29,783 nt of DNA. Origin: a virus. Position numbers and translations under genes: made by a program. How positions within the stretch are numbered: position 1 is the stretch's first letter; the number at the start of each line of letters is the position of its first letter. This document shows, one piece after another, positions 6,126-13,802 of the stretch. The stretch is from positions 1-29,783 of IMG/VR virus record IMGVR_UViG_3300009183_000265; one strand, 5' to 3'. The notes under the pieces are model-generated. The model saw nothing but the letters and a program-made list of their open reading frames with translations. It searched no databases and had not been told where the DNA came from.

Positions 6126-6207
6126 AGTTGGTTTTTATTAAGTTAAAAATGTAGTTAATCCAAGTATTGAAATCACTTGGCGGATTTGGTGGTTGTACTG
6201 TTTTCAT
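6106..6207 (-). CDS. 33-aa early peptide, function unknown
   Basis: I translated this by hand. It reads MKTVQPPNPPSDFNTWINYI, then FNLIKTNYDTPRN. It has a proline-rich N-terminus and an amphipathic aromatic helix. The start codon has an A/T-rich leader and the stop overlaps the next small gene. It belongs to a run of three tiny genes at the head of the early operon. There is no known family; support comes from packing and reading frame only. Confidence 0.4.
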   Translation of the reverse strand: MKTVQPPNPPSDFNTWINYIFNLIKTNYDTPRN

Positions 6208-6257
6208 TTATTTGTTTTTAGTTTATGCAGTTGATAGGATGCTGCACCCCTTTTTTA

Positions 6258-6428
6258 TTAATAACTTAATTGAACTTCCTGTAAAGTAAAATCAATTGTA
6301 ATATAATTTATTCTATCAAAATAAATACAACTTACTCTACTTCCTGATATCTCAATGACATCTAAAGTAACACCATTTAAATTTCTAAAATTACTTTTTG
6401 TGTTAATTTTTGCTTTTAAAGTTTTCAT
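6258..6428 (-). CDS. 56-aa protein, first gene of the early operon
   Basis: I translated this by hand; it is too short for the usual length cut-off. The N-terminus is MKTLKAKINTKSNFRNLNG, followed by strand-like segments (VTLDVIEISGSRVSCIYF, then NYITIDFTLQEVQLSY). That looks like a small beta-barrel or SH3-like fold. Its ATG lies 31 bp after the TAnnTTTG box at 6459-6466, so it is the leading gene of the replication transcript. I believe similar short proteins occur in the same position in other Bacteroidota phages; the function is unknown. Confidence 0.6.
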   Translation of the reverse strand: MKTLKAKINTKSNFRNLNGVTLDVIEISGSRVSCIYFDRINYITIDFTLQEVQLSY

Positions 6429-6458
6429 AATTTTTAGTTTTAATTGTTATTTAGAAAC

Positions 6459-6489
6459 CAAAGATAAACTATTATTCAATATAATAAAC
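6459..6489 (-). promoter_or_regulatory. Bacteroidota-type promoter for the early operon
   Basis: On the minus strand, TATCTTTG (plus 6459-6466) is an exact match to the TAnnTTTG -7 box of Bacteroidota sigma factors. The -33 box is weak: a GTTTAT stretch lies about 22 bp upstream instead of TTTG. The box lies 31 bp before the ATG of the 56-aa gene and downstream of a strong terminator, in a long AT tract (6470-6550) that may act as an UP-like element. Confidence 0.6.
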
Positions 6490-6571
6490 TTTTTTTTAAA
6501 CTTTATTTTAAATTAATTTATATTATATTATATATATAATTATTTTAATAACTATTGATTCTATTAGGTTT

Positions 6572-6606
6572 CAAATAAAAAACCCCATCATAAAAATGAC
6601 AGGGTT
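6572..6606 (-). terminator. Strong intrinsic terminator closing the late/lysis operon
   Basis: The minus-strand RNA forms an 11-bp stem: AACCCTGTCAT pairs with ATGATGGGGTT across a UUUU loop, with two G-U pairs, followed directly by UUUUAUUUG. Plus-strand positions: stem 6581-6591 and 6596-6606, tail 6572-6580. It lies 23 bp after the metallopeptidase stop and before the early promoter, so it separates late from early transcription. Confidence 0.88.
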
Positions 6607-6628
6607 AAAACCAAAACCAAAAAACAAA

Positions 6629-6937
6629 CTATCTTTTTGTCCGTTCGTACTCAATTAATTTATCAGCAAAGCAGTCTACAAATAACTCATTATACTTTAA
6701 TTTCTCTAAGTTCATTGCATTTAAAATATGGTGTATTAATTCGTGATAAAATATCTGCTCTTTACTTCTTTTATTAACTTTCTTACCGGCATACTGGTCA
6801 CACAAAGTTATAATATTTAAAGTAAAGTCTGCTTCTCCTAAACATTTATTATCGTGACAATATTCATTATCTATTAACACCTGAATAGTTTTTCCATTCA
6901 ATTTAAATTTCTCCGGTATTAATATGCTGCCGTTCAT
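6629..6937 (-). CDS. HExxH zinc metallopeptidase-like protein (102 aa)
   Basis: A 102-residue protein with the zinc motif HELIHH (65-70), followed by an acidic helix NELFVDCFADKLIEY whose Glu84 could be the third ligand. The N-terminal part is beta-like (ILIPEKFKLNGKTIQVLID). It resembles the small ImmA/IrrE or SprT-like domains in phages. Its stop is the last before the terminator, and its ATG overlaps the phosphoesterase stop (ATGA). Substrate unknown. ImmA-type proteins cut repressors, but no repressor is seen in the window, so I would not assign that role. Confidence 0.75.
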   Translation of the reverse strand: MNGSILIPEKFKLNGKTIQVLIDNEYCHDNKCLGEADFTLNIITLCDQYAGKKVNKRSKEQIFYHELIHHILNAMNLEKLKYNELFVDCFADKLIEYERTKR

Positions 6938-7767
6938 CCTTTATAGATTATACCGTTATAATAACACTCTCCATTTAAAATCAAAGTAGGTTGTGCAAAA
7001 AATCCTGTCTTTGTAAATACAACTTCAATGAATCCCTGCTGCCAGTCTGCAGTTTTGCCGGTAGGCAAAAACTCTACTTCTTTTGTTAGTCGAGTGCAAC
7101 CGCTTTCAAGCCATACGTATGGATTCTTTCTATTTGTTAAATACTTAGAATTTAATCTATGCGTATGACCAGTGCTTCCACTACCCATATATTCAAATAT
7201 GTTTTTTTCTGCTGCAGTTTTATTTAAACTTAATCCGTGCGTGATGTCGAAAATATTGAATAAATTGTACACGTCGCTTTCGTCATATATAAAGCCATCG
7301 CTTTTCTTAAGATCAAGCATTTCATCGTATTTAGTAGTATTATAATTCTTATAAAGTACTGCTAATCGTGCAAGTTGCTTATCTCCTAAATTATAAGGAT
7401 TAGTTATTCTTTCATCGTGGTTGCCTAATCTAACCCTTATTTTTGCATCTGTACTTAATCGTAAAGGCTTAAGTATCTGCTCTTTAGTGTATTCTATCTC
7501 TCCGACTTCGGTATATCCTTTAAGTATTCCCTCTTGATAAAGTTTCTGACTGTGCTTTGATATGTAAGGCATATCGGTTACATCGCCGTTAATAATTACT
7601 TCATCAAATTTATTATGCTGCAGTACTTGGTTAATACATCTTAAAGCAGTTAGATCTGCTAACCATCCGTGACAGTCTGAAAATATTAATACCTTGTAAA
7701 GTTGTTTATCAAATAACTGTTTTTGCTGCCACCATTCCGTTTGTGTTTTGTTGAATCTTGGACGCAT
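6934..7767 (-). CDS. Calcineurin-like metallophosphoesterase
   Basis: A 277-residue protein with a complete two-metal phosphoesterase set: D31-x-H33 (FSDCHG), GDVTD (61-65), GNHDE (115-119), H177 (ITHG) and GHTH (200-203). The family hydrolyses phosphomono- or diesters of nucleic acids, nucleotides or proteins. The true substrate cannot be read here. It sits 5 bp after the endolysin gene, an odd neighbour for a lysis cassette, and is followed by a metallopeptidase gene overlapping by 4 bp. It may be a late DNA-repair or modification enzyme, or it may disarm a host defence signal; both are inference. Confidence 0.9.
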   Translation of the reverse strand: MRPRFNKTQTEWWQQKQLFDKQLYKVLIFSDCHGWLADLTALRCINQVLQHNKFDEVIINGDVTDMPYISKHSQKLYQEGILKGYTEVGEIEYTKEQILKPLRLSTDAKIRVRLGNHDERITNPYNLGDKQLARLAVLYKNYNTTKYDEMLDLKKSDGFIYDESDVYNLFNIFDITHGLSLNKTAAEKNIFEYMGSGSTGHTHRLNSKYLTNRKNPYVWLESGCTRLTKEVEFLPTGKTADWQQGFIEVVFTKTGFFAQPTLILNGECYYNGIIYKG

Positions 7768-7772
7768 AGATT

Positions 7773-8222
7773 TTATTTAGTAAAATAAAGTTTTGATTCA
7801 GTTGCTCTGCGTATTGTTAAACCTTTTAACACTTTGCCATTACCCTTATCCCATCGCTTAAATTCAGCTTCAATAGTTTTATCATTAGGATTAGCTTTTA
7901 CCTTTTTGAATAAAGTACTACCACTTAGTGCTGCATTACCGCAGTTATACTGGAACAATAATAAGGCATCGAACTGGTTTTGTGTTACTATTGTTTTTCC
8001 TAATTCTTTATTTAGAAACTTCGCTTTCCTATCTACTTCGTTCTTTAGTAACAAATCTGCATCAGCTAAAGTTATCTTAGTTCCCATTTGAAACGGATTG
8101 CCTTTGCTATCTAAAATACTTCCATATCCAATAGTGACGACATTAGCAGGACAACGATATGCCTCTAATTTACATCCCTCAAATAATTTTAGTAACCTAA
8201 AAAACTCATCTGATGGATTCAT
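7773..8222 (-). CDS. Endolysin, GH24 lysozyme (T4/P21 type)
   Basis: A 149-residue muramidase. The catalytic motif is E15-x8-C24-x5-T30 (FEGCKLEAYRCPANVVTIGYG region), the E-(D/C)-T triad of phage lysozymes in the Cys variant. Further on come NQFDALLLFQYNCG (about 82-95) and the typical C-terminal GLTIRRATE. It degrades peptidoglycan between MurNAc and GlcNAc. There is no signal peptide or N-terminal anchor, so release depends on a holin, presumably one of the two small membrane proteins at 8706-9033. It overlaps the spanin gene by 4 bp. Confidence 0.93.
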   Translation of the reverse strand: MNPSDEFFRLLKLFEGCKLEAYRCPANVVTIGYGSILDSKGNPFQMGTKITLADADLLLKNEVDRKAKFLNKELGKTIVTQNQFDALLLFQYNCGNAALSGSTLFKKVKANPNDKTIEAEFKRWDKGNGKVLKGLTIRRATESKLYFTK

Positions 8223-8722
8223 ATATCTATTATTTTTATAAACTTAATTAAATACGGTATTGAGAAACCAATTAATAAAGCAATTAGCCAATAAATAACT
8301 TTATTCTTTCTGCCTACCTTACTAGTTAAATCCTCATTTGACTTCTGAACTGATGTAGTAACTTTTAAAAGTGAATCTAAACTAGCATTTAAAATTGTTA
8401 ATTTAGCAGTACTTTCAACTGACTTTGTAATATAGACAGTCTTGTAAGGTAATTTTACGTACACTTTTTTTGTACTATAAATTGTATCTATTTGGGACAA
8501 ACTTGTATCAAAGTGAGGGTAAATTACCTCGATTGTTGTATCAAAGTGAGTGATGATTGTATCAACTTTAATTACATTACAAGGGAATGAATCTAAGGCG
8601 ATTTTAGCCACTATTTCGGGATAGCTGCCCAATGCCTTGTTAACTTGTTTAACTGCCTTGTTTTGGGTGTAGCAGCCTCCTAATAAGAAAGCTGCTACTA
8701 ATAGACTATAAACCCTTAACAT
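8219..8722 (-). CDS. Unimolecular spanin (u-spanin) candidate, lipoprotein with C-terminal TM
   Basis: A 167-residue protein. At the N-terminus it has a lipoprotein signal with lipobox LGGC (14-17, Cys17 lipidated). The middle region is periplasmic and Thr/Asp-rich with beta-like repeats (HFDTTIEVIYPHFDTSLSQID). Residues 143-163 form a transmembrane helix (VIYWLIALLIGFSIPYLI), with a short cytoplasmic tail. Outer-membrane lipid at one end and inner-membrane helix at the other is the u-spanin design, as in T1 gp11, which fuses the two membranes at lysis. It lies directly before the endolysin and after small membrane proteins, the usual lysis cassette. No sequence similarity is claimed, only architecture and place. 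Confidence 0.75.
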   Translation of the reverse strand: MLRVYSLLVAAFLLGGCYTQNKAVKQVNKALGSYPEIVAKIALDSFPCNVIKVDTIITHFDTTIEVIYPHFDTSLSQIDTIYSTKKVYVKLPYKTVYITKSVESTAKLTILNASLDSLLKVTTSVQKSNEDLTSKVGRKNKVIYWLIALLIGFSIPYLIKFIKIIDI

Positions 8723-8897
8723 CGTGATCCTTAGAATATAATCCTAATAGCACAACTCCGATAGCAGCAACTAATTGTAAACCGCTTTTGTTCGTAAAAG
8801 TTCCTGCATTATATGCTTGAATCAAAGCATCTAAAATAAAAGGAGTACCGGCTAAAAGTCCGGCTAAACTTGTTTTAAAGTTTTTCATTTTTATCAT
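8706..8897 (-). CDS. Small membrane protein, holin-like
   Basis: A 63-residue protein with two hydrophobic segments: about 10-27 (TSLAGLLAGTPFILDALI) and 40-55 (LQLVAAIGVVLLGLYS), a short polar turn, and a charged end (KDHDVKGL). The size and two-TM layout suit a class II-type holin or pinholin. An internal ATG at 8888 (MKNFKTS) is an equally good or better start, and would leave 60 residues. It lies between another one-TM protein and the spanin. Which of the two is the holin cannot be told from the sequence. Confidence 0.65.
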   Translation of the reverse strand: MIKMKNFKTSLAGLLAGTPFILDALIQAYNAGTFTNKSGLQLVAAIGVVLLGLYSKDHDVKGL

Positions 8898-9033
8898 TTT
8901 TTAAAAGTTTAAAAATTGTGTAAGCTATTGATAATACTAATAACGTAATGCGTAAGTAAGTTTCAATGTTTGTCATTGATACCGAAAGCGCAAAGCCATT
9001 TAAAATATATATTTTGTAATCCTGCCAGTTCAT
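8875..9033 (-). CDS. 52-aa one-TM protein, holin-like
   Basis: The ATG at 9033 gives 52 residues and shares a base with the upstream stop (TAATG). A longer reading from 9105 would overlap the secreted-protein gene by 73 bp and starts with unlikely sequence, so I rejected it. One hydrophobic segment spans about 24-42 (YLRITLLVLSIAYTIFKLL), followed by a basic/acidic tail KNDKNEKL. 'GFALSVSMTNIETYLRITLL' resembles small holin-like proteins I know from Bacteroidota phages. A role in membrane permeabilisation or antiholin control is likely from context. Confidence 0.65.
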   Translation of the reverse strand: MNWQDYKIYILNGFALSVSMTNIETYLRITLLVLSIAYTIFKLLKNDKNEKL

Positions 9034-9407
9034 TAGTCTTGTTTTATAAATCGTGGATATTGAGATAAGATAAATGAATCTATTGGAGCATTGCTGATTC
9101 CCCAAACTGCAACTACTGATGCCGGAATGTAGCAGTTAAAATCAGCTAACTGGTTGTTGTTCTTACCTCTTAGAGTAACGTAGGTATTACATCCTTCTCC
9201 GTTACTTGATAAGTTGTTAGCAGTCCAACTTAATGACCAAGCTAAATCTCCTAAGTAGTTAACTATAACTGGCTTAATTAAGATGCCTCCTTTTTGATAA
9301 TAAATTGTGTCATTTCCAATTATAGCAGTATCACTACTATTTCTAAACATTTGCGCTTTTGTTGACAATGATGCCAAGATTAAAGCTGATAGGATTATTT
9401 TTTTCAT
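9033..9407 (-). CDS. Secreted protein of unknown function (124 aa)
   Basis: The first 19 residues (MKKIILSALILASLSTKAQ) are a clear Sec signal peptide, with cleavage expected at KA|Q. The mature part (about 105 aa) is beta-like, with two cysteines (C73 and C92) that could form a disulphide in the periplasm, and Asn-rich loops (TANNLSSNGEG, GKNNNQLADF). No family recognised. It lies between another signal-peptide gene and the lysis cassette. Possible roles are a periplasmic lysis helper or a superinfection or surface factor; both are guesses from place and targeting. Confidence 0.7.
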   Translation of the reverse strand: MKKIILSALILASLSTKAQMFRNSSDTAIIGNDTIYYQKGGILIKPVIVNYLGDLAWSLSWTANNLSSNGEGCNTYVTLRGKNNNQLADFNCYIPASVVAVWGISNAPIDSFILSQYPRFIKQD

Positions 9408-9408
9408 A

Positions 9409-9630
9409 TTACTTTTTTATTTCTTTAGGCTTTGTTGCGATTAAATCATATTTACTTAATGCTTCTAAAACATAATTTGAAGCTGCTTTAGAATCCAATT
9501 GCTTTTGTATAATTGCAATTACATTTTTAAAAGTTGTTGTGTCCATCTTAACAATTAACGTATCAGATACTTGACTAAATGCTACTGACATACTTAATGC
9601 CATTACTAGGGTTGTGATTGTTTTTTTCAT
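9409..9630 (-). CDS. Small secreted helical protein (73 aa)
   Basis: It has a signal peptide MKKTITTLVMALSMSVAFS followed by Q, the usual Bacteroidota cleavage form. The mature peptide of about 54 residues is helical and charged (FKNVIAIIQKQLDSKAASNY, ending KPKEIKK). It has no cysteines and no TM segment other than the signal. It begins 9 bp after the stop of the fibre gene and is followed by another secreted protein. Function unknown; likely periplasmic. Confidence 0.68.
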   Translation of the reverse strand: MKKTITTLVMALSMSVAFSQVSDTLIVKMDTTTFKNVIAIIQKQLDSKAASNYVLEALSKYDLIATKPKEIKK

Positions 9631-9639
9631 ATTTGATTT

Positions 9640-12600
9640 TTATTTGTTTTCTAATGTTTCTATTCTTTTAATTAATGTTTCATTTTTTACCGATAATTCT
9701 TGAATAGCCTTTGTTAAATAAGCAATTAATGACCTATCAGTTATACCCCAAGGTGCATTCTCTTTTGGTGTATTTGCTGCTTCTTCTCCTATTGCTGAAT
9801 TAACTTCTTGTGCATAGAAACCAAGTTGCCTAATTGTAGTATCTAAACCGCTTTTGTCTTTCCAATAAAAGTATCTAGGCTTTAAATTCATTACACTTGG
9901 CAAAGCATCTTCAATAAATCCATCGGCTATTTTATAAGATGAATCGGAAACTGTAGATAATGTTCCACTTGATGCCGTAACTGTTCCAGTGCCTAAACTA
10001 GAAAACGTGGCTGCTCCTGTAGAGGATATGCTTAAACGAGCAGCATTACCTGTTCCAAGAGCAAAAGAATTATCTGAGCCACCTTGTAAGTATGGATTTA
10101 CAGCAGAGTTTGTACCAAATAAAATAAAATTTGTGTTACTTGTTGTGTAAATATTACCATTAACTTCTAACTTTGCATTTGGACTTGTAGTTCCTATTCC
10201 TACATTGCCGCCAATTGTAATACGCATTCTTTCTACACCAACATTATAAAATTCTGTTCTATCAGCAGATGTTATTCTTATTGGGTCAGTACTTGATGCA
10301 ATATGTACTGCAAGATTATCACTATAAAATGTTCCATATCGTGTATTATCTGAACGATAAACTCTTAATTCTGCTGCTGATTGAACAGTAACCGATGAAC
10401 TAAATGTAGCTGCTCCTGTAGAGGCTATTTTTAATCTTGAAATATTGTTTGTAGTAATATCTACATCTGCATTTCCTGCATTACCAAAAACTGCTGAATT
10501 TGCACTTGTTCCTGTTCCTAATCCACCCCCACTACTATTATCAACTCCATATCTAGCATTACCAACACTATTTGCTAATGAAGTATAAACATATTGAGTG
10601 GTAGAAGTATTATTAGATAATACTAAAGCATTTGTAATTGTTGAATTAATAGTCCCACTAAATGTAGCACTTGTCCCACCCAAAGCACCTGTAAGTGTAC
10701 CACCTGTTAATGGTAGATATCCACTTAATGCTGAAGTAGTTGCATAGGTATTAGCTGCTCTTTGTCTGCTTAAAATAGATGCAGAAGCAGTATCAACTAA
10801 TAAAGTTCCTGATGTTGTAATTGTACCACCACTTAATCCTAAGCCAGTTGCTACACTTGTAACCGTTCCTGTATTGCTTGTATATCCATTTGGATTAGAA
10901 GCTAAATAATAAGTACTATTATCATAGCTTATTGTTGTGCCACTAGCCTTTATAAAACCTGTACCGCTTAATTGTGGTTGCTTAGAATTAATTGCGCTTT
11001 GATAACCGCTAAGCATAGAAGCAGTATCACTTATATTTAATTTTAAATTGATTCTGTTACTTAATGAAGTTGTATCAACTCCAGTAATTGCTTGTGTAGA
11101 TAAAATACCTGTAGAAGATGCAACAACCATTCGAGTGCCACTACCAATTAAACTTGATACTATTACATCTCCACCTGCTTTAAAAATCATTCTAGGTGGT
11201 GCTAAAGCTACGTTTGATTCGTTAATATTTAAATCATTATTATAACTGCTTATATCCCATAATTTATTAGAAGATGAAGTATTTTGAAAAATTAATCCAC
11301 CTGTACTATTAGTAGTATTCATTAAAATATTACCACCATAACTACCTACTTGTAAAGCACCATTTGAACCTGCAGTTGTACTTATGCTTACCGCATTTCC
11401 ATCATCTTTTATATTACTATTTCCAATCGTAGTTGCTGAAGTAAATTTAGGAACTGTGTTATTTGTACCGCTTAGTGCTGCTGCTTTATTATTAAAAGTA
11501 TTCCAATCTGTAGAAGTTAATGCTCCAGTAGTTGAAGTTGAAGCAGTTGCTAAACTTAAAACTTGTGTAGATATACTTAAGCCATTAGCAGTTCCAATAG
11601 TTACCGCATTATGTCTTGCAGCAGTATTTGCAGCAACATCTGTGTTAGCACTTACCCTTCCTTCAGTATAAAATAAATTACCATCTTCTGTTACTTGATT
11701 TGAATGTAGTTTTTGATGCTGCCATTTAGCCGGACTTCCGCCATATACCCAAACATCATCTGCAGCAGGTGTTCCGCTTTGCATATCAAATCCGTGAATG
11801 CGATGGACAGTAGGATTTGGATAAGTGCCTTGTAAATCTCCACCTGCATTTCCTGATGGTGGTAAACTTGTTGGAATAGTTTGCAATGCTCCTAAACCAT
11901 TTATTAATTGTAAAGAAGTTCCTGCACCTGTAACTGTTAATGTTCCTGTGCTTGTAACAGGGCTATTAGTAACTGTAAAAGCAGATGGCATAGATAAGCC
12001 TACACTTGTAACTGCACTCTTTAAATATGGACTAAGCATAACTGCAGTATCGCTATATTTAACTCTTAAATTAATTCTATTAGAAAGTGAGGTTGTATCA
12101 CTAATATAAGAATTAGAATCAACTGAACCATCTGCTTTTAAAAATTGGCTAGATGTTCCACCTCTTTTAATAAATGAATAAGCATAAACATTTCTAAATG
12201 TAAAACCTGCTGCAGCACCAATGTCATCAGTTCCATTGTTATTTGCTTGTATATTATTAACTTGTAAATTAGTTAATGACAAATTAAAATTACCTAAAGC
12301 AACATTTTTTGTAGCCCCAGTATAAGGTACATATTTACTAAGCATTTCTGCCGTATCACTTATATTAAGTTTTAAATTTAATCTATTTGATAAAGAAGTT
12401 GTATCAACAACAGGAATAGTATAAGTACGATTTGCACTTAAATCAAAAGTTTGTGAATTAATTGTAATTGTAGTTGCTTTATCTGCCTTTAAATTAATTC
12501 TATTTGATAAATTAACCGTGTCCTCAACCAATGCTAAAGTACCATCTCTTACAGGTAAAGTATAAAGCCTTGTATTACTTTGTTGTCCTAAATTAGAATA

Positions 12601-13389
12601 AATAAAAATACTACCTTGTGTATATGTTGTTTGTCCTTGCATCCATTGAGTATAATATGAGAAACTTTGTCTTGTTGCTCCTATACTTGTATAATCTAAA
12701 GTTTCATTTTGTATATTTTGTTGGTTTTGTATCTCTAGTAAAAAATCAGACTTTAATTTATTTGCTCTTAATCCAAAGTTTCCTAATGTAACATCTTTTG
12801 TTGCTCCTGTATATGGTACATAAGAATCGCTTAAAGTATCGCTATATTTTGGAATATTTAAAGTAGCACCTATTAAAGTAGCTACACCACTTTTAAAATT
12901 AGTTGTTAATGTAATTGAATCTTGTTTTTTATCAATCCTTCTAGATAAACTTGCCGTATCTAATTTTCTTAAATAAGGTAAAAGCATTTGTGCCGTATCA
13001 CTATATTTTACCCTTAAATTAATTCTATTAGATAAACTTAAAGTATCAATATATTTCATATAAGGCAAAAGCATTGCTGCAGTATCTGAAATATTTAATT
13101 TGCCGTTAATTCTATTTGAGATATTACTACTATCTAAGTTTGCTTTAATCCATTGATAACCGCTATAAACATAAAGTCCACTATCAGTTACATTATATCT
13201 TATCTGTCCGGCATCTCTTCCACCTGTTATATTTCTTAACGTATTGATATTTAACGGAATAGTTAATATACTATCGGTTAAAAATCTTTTAACTGGTCCG
13301 TAACCTGCCTGTGGCATAGCTTGATAAACCTGCGCTTTTAATCCAAAAGATAAAAGTATTAATGTAATTATAATAATGGCACGTTGCAT
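9640..13389 (-). CDS. Long tail fibre with S74 intramolecular chaperone and a signal peptide
   Basis: A 1249-residue protein. Residues 1-19 (MQRAIIIITLILLSFGLKA|Q) look like a cleavable Sec signal, which is strange for a virion protein. The body is a low-complexity Ser/Thr/Asn/Gly fibre with about seven '(S)LSNRINLK..SDTA.ML' repeats (first at 90-150), two YVPYTGAT motifs and S/T-rich 'LSGTGF' and 'AATFSS' repeats. The C-terminal 102 residues are a peptidase-S74 chaperone: S1148-D-S-S-Y-K1153, MNLKPRYFYWKD, RQLGFYAQEVN, then an AIQELSVKNETLIKRIETLE coiled coil. The S/D/K set needed for self-cleavage is present. It overlaps the upstream gene by 22 bp (coupled). It could be a trimeric receptor-binding fibre, or a surface protein made in the host cell. 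Confidence 0.85.
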   Translation of the reverse strand: MQRAIIIITLILLSFGLKAQVYQAMPQAGYGPVKRFLTDSILTIPLNINTLRNITGGRDAGQIRYNVTDSGLYVYSGYQWIKANLDSSNISNRINGKLNISDTAAMLLPYMKYIDTLSLSNRINLRVKYSDTAQMLLPYLRKLDTASLSRRIDKKQDSITLTTNFKSGVATLIGATLNIPKYSDTLSDSYVPYTGATKDVTLGNFGLRANKLKSDFLLEIQNQQNIQNETLDYTSIGATRQSFSYYTQWMQGQTTYTQGSIFIYSNLGQQSNTRLYTLPVRDGTLALVEDTVNLSNRINLKADKATTITINSQTFDLSANRTYTIPVVDTTSLSNRLNLKLNISDTAEMLSKYVPYTGATKNVALGNFNLSLTNLQVNNIQANNNGTDDIGAAAGFTFRNVYAYSFIKRGGTSSQFLKADGSVDSNSYISDTTSLSNRINLRVKYSDTAVMLSPYLKSAVTSVGLSMPSAFTVTNSPVTSTGTLTVTGAGTSLQLINGLGALQTIPTSLPPSGNAGGDLQGTYPNPTVHRIHGFDMQSGTPAADDVWVYGGSPAKWQHQKLHSNQVTEDGNLFYTEGRVSANTDVAANTAARHNAVTIGTANGLSISTQVLSLATASTSTTGALTSTDWNTFNNKAAALSGTNNTVPKFTSATTIGNSNIKDDGNAVSISTTAGSNGALQVGSYGGNILMNTTNSTGGLIFQNTSSSNKLWDISSYNNDLNINESNVALAPPRMIFKAGGDVIVSSLIGSGTRMVVASSTGILSTQAITGVDTTSLSNRINLKLNISDTASMLSGYQSAINSKQPQLSGTGFIKASGTTISYDNSTYYLASNPNGYTSNTGTVTSVATGLGLSGGTITTSGTLLVDTASASILSRQRAANTYATTSALSGYLPLTGGTLTGALGGTSATFSGTINSTITNALVLSNNTSTTQYVYTSLANSVGNARYGVDNSSGGGLGTGTSANSAVFGNAGNADVDITTNNISRLKIASTGAATFSSSVTVQSAAELRVYRSDNTRYGTFYSDNLAVHIASSTDPIRITSADRTEFYNVGVERMRITIGGNVGIGTTSPNAKLEVNGNIYTTSNTNFILFGTNSAVNPYLQGGSDNSFALGTGNAARLSISSTGAATFSSLGTGTVTASSGTLSTVSDSSYKIADGFIEDALPSVMNLKPRYFYWKDKSGLDTTIRQLGFYAQEVNSAIGEEAANTPKENAPWGITDRSLIAYLTKAIQELSVKNETLIKRIETLENK

Positions 13390-13802
13390 CCAGTAAATTC
13401 GTTTTGGGTTGAAATATTAATTGTTAACTCTACTCCTGCTAAATAATCTTCGTACTTATCCGATATACCATTAAAGGTAACATTATCATCTATTGAGTAA
13501 ATCTTTCTACTTGTTCTCATCAGACTTAAAATATCAGAAGCAATCTGCACTTGGTCACTTATTACATCATTCTCATATTCTGCCTCTTTACCACTTTTAT
13601 CTAAAAAGAAAAATTGAACATTAAAAACTTGTTCTCTACCAATATTTAAACTACCTGAATTAATAGAAAAACAAGCTATCGGATAATCAGGTTGACTGTC
13701 TCTTAATAGCCACTCTTTCGGTGTTGCGTACTTTGCAGTCTTTATCATTGCGTGGCTTTGCAATAGACTTGTTATTGTTGTTATTAACTGGTTGTAAGTC
13801 AT
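13368..13802 (-). CDS. Tail terminator / neck-type protein (144 aa)
   Basis: A 144-residue protein with an N-terminal helix (QLITTITSLLQSH), a central strand set (YPIACFSINSGS, VFNVQFFFLDKSG), a long helix (VISDQVQIASDILSLMR) and a final strand (LAGVELTINISTQ). This strand-helix-strand layout, length and place after a portal and connector fit a tail terminator or tail-completion protein (gpU/neck type). The C-terminus ends with GCNVPLL, the region overlapped by the fibre gene. Direct homology not shown. Confidence 0.55.
   Translation of the reverse strand: MTYNQLITTITSLLQSHAMIKTAKYATPKEWLLRDSQPDYPIACFSINSGSLNIGREQVFNVQFFFLDKSGKEAEYENDVISDQVQIASDILSLMRTSRKIYSIDDNVTFNGISDKYEDYLAGVELTINISTQNEFTGCNVPLL

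Noticed and set aside
6226-6257. Plus-strand hairpin GCAG...CTGC followed by CCCC and T-run
   Set aside because: It resembles a plus-strand terminator, but the stem has only 4 bp, and no plus-strand gene exists to need it.
8875-9105. 76-aa version of the small membrane protein
   Set aside because: The first 24 residues lie inside the secreted-protein gene; the ATG at 9033 joins its stop in a TAATG junction and gives a better start.
11048-12109. Several plus-strand ORFs (65-95 aa) within the fibre gene
   Set aside because: They are mirror frames of the repetitive Ser/Thr/Asn-rich fibre; their Val/Leu/Pro-rich products have no domain, start signals or operon context.
9640-13389. DNA repeats in the fibre gene read as a possible CRISPR or integration array
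   Set aside because: Repeat units are in-frame protein repeats (SNRIN..SDTA.ML) with irregular spacing, not spaced identical DNA repeats.
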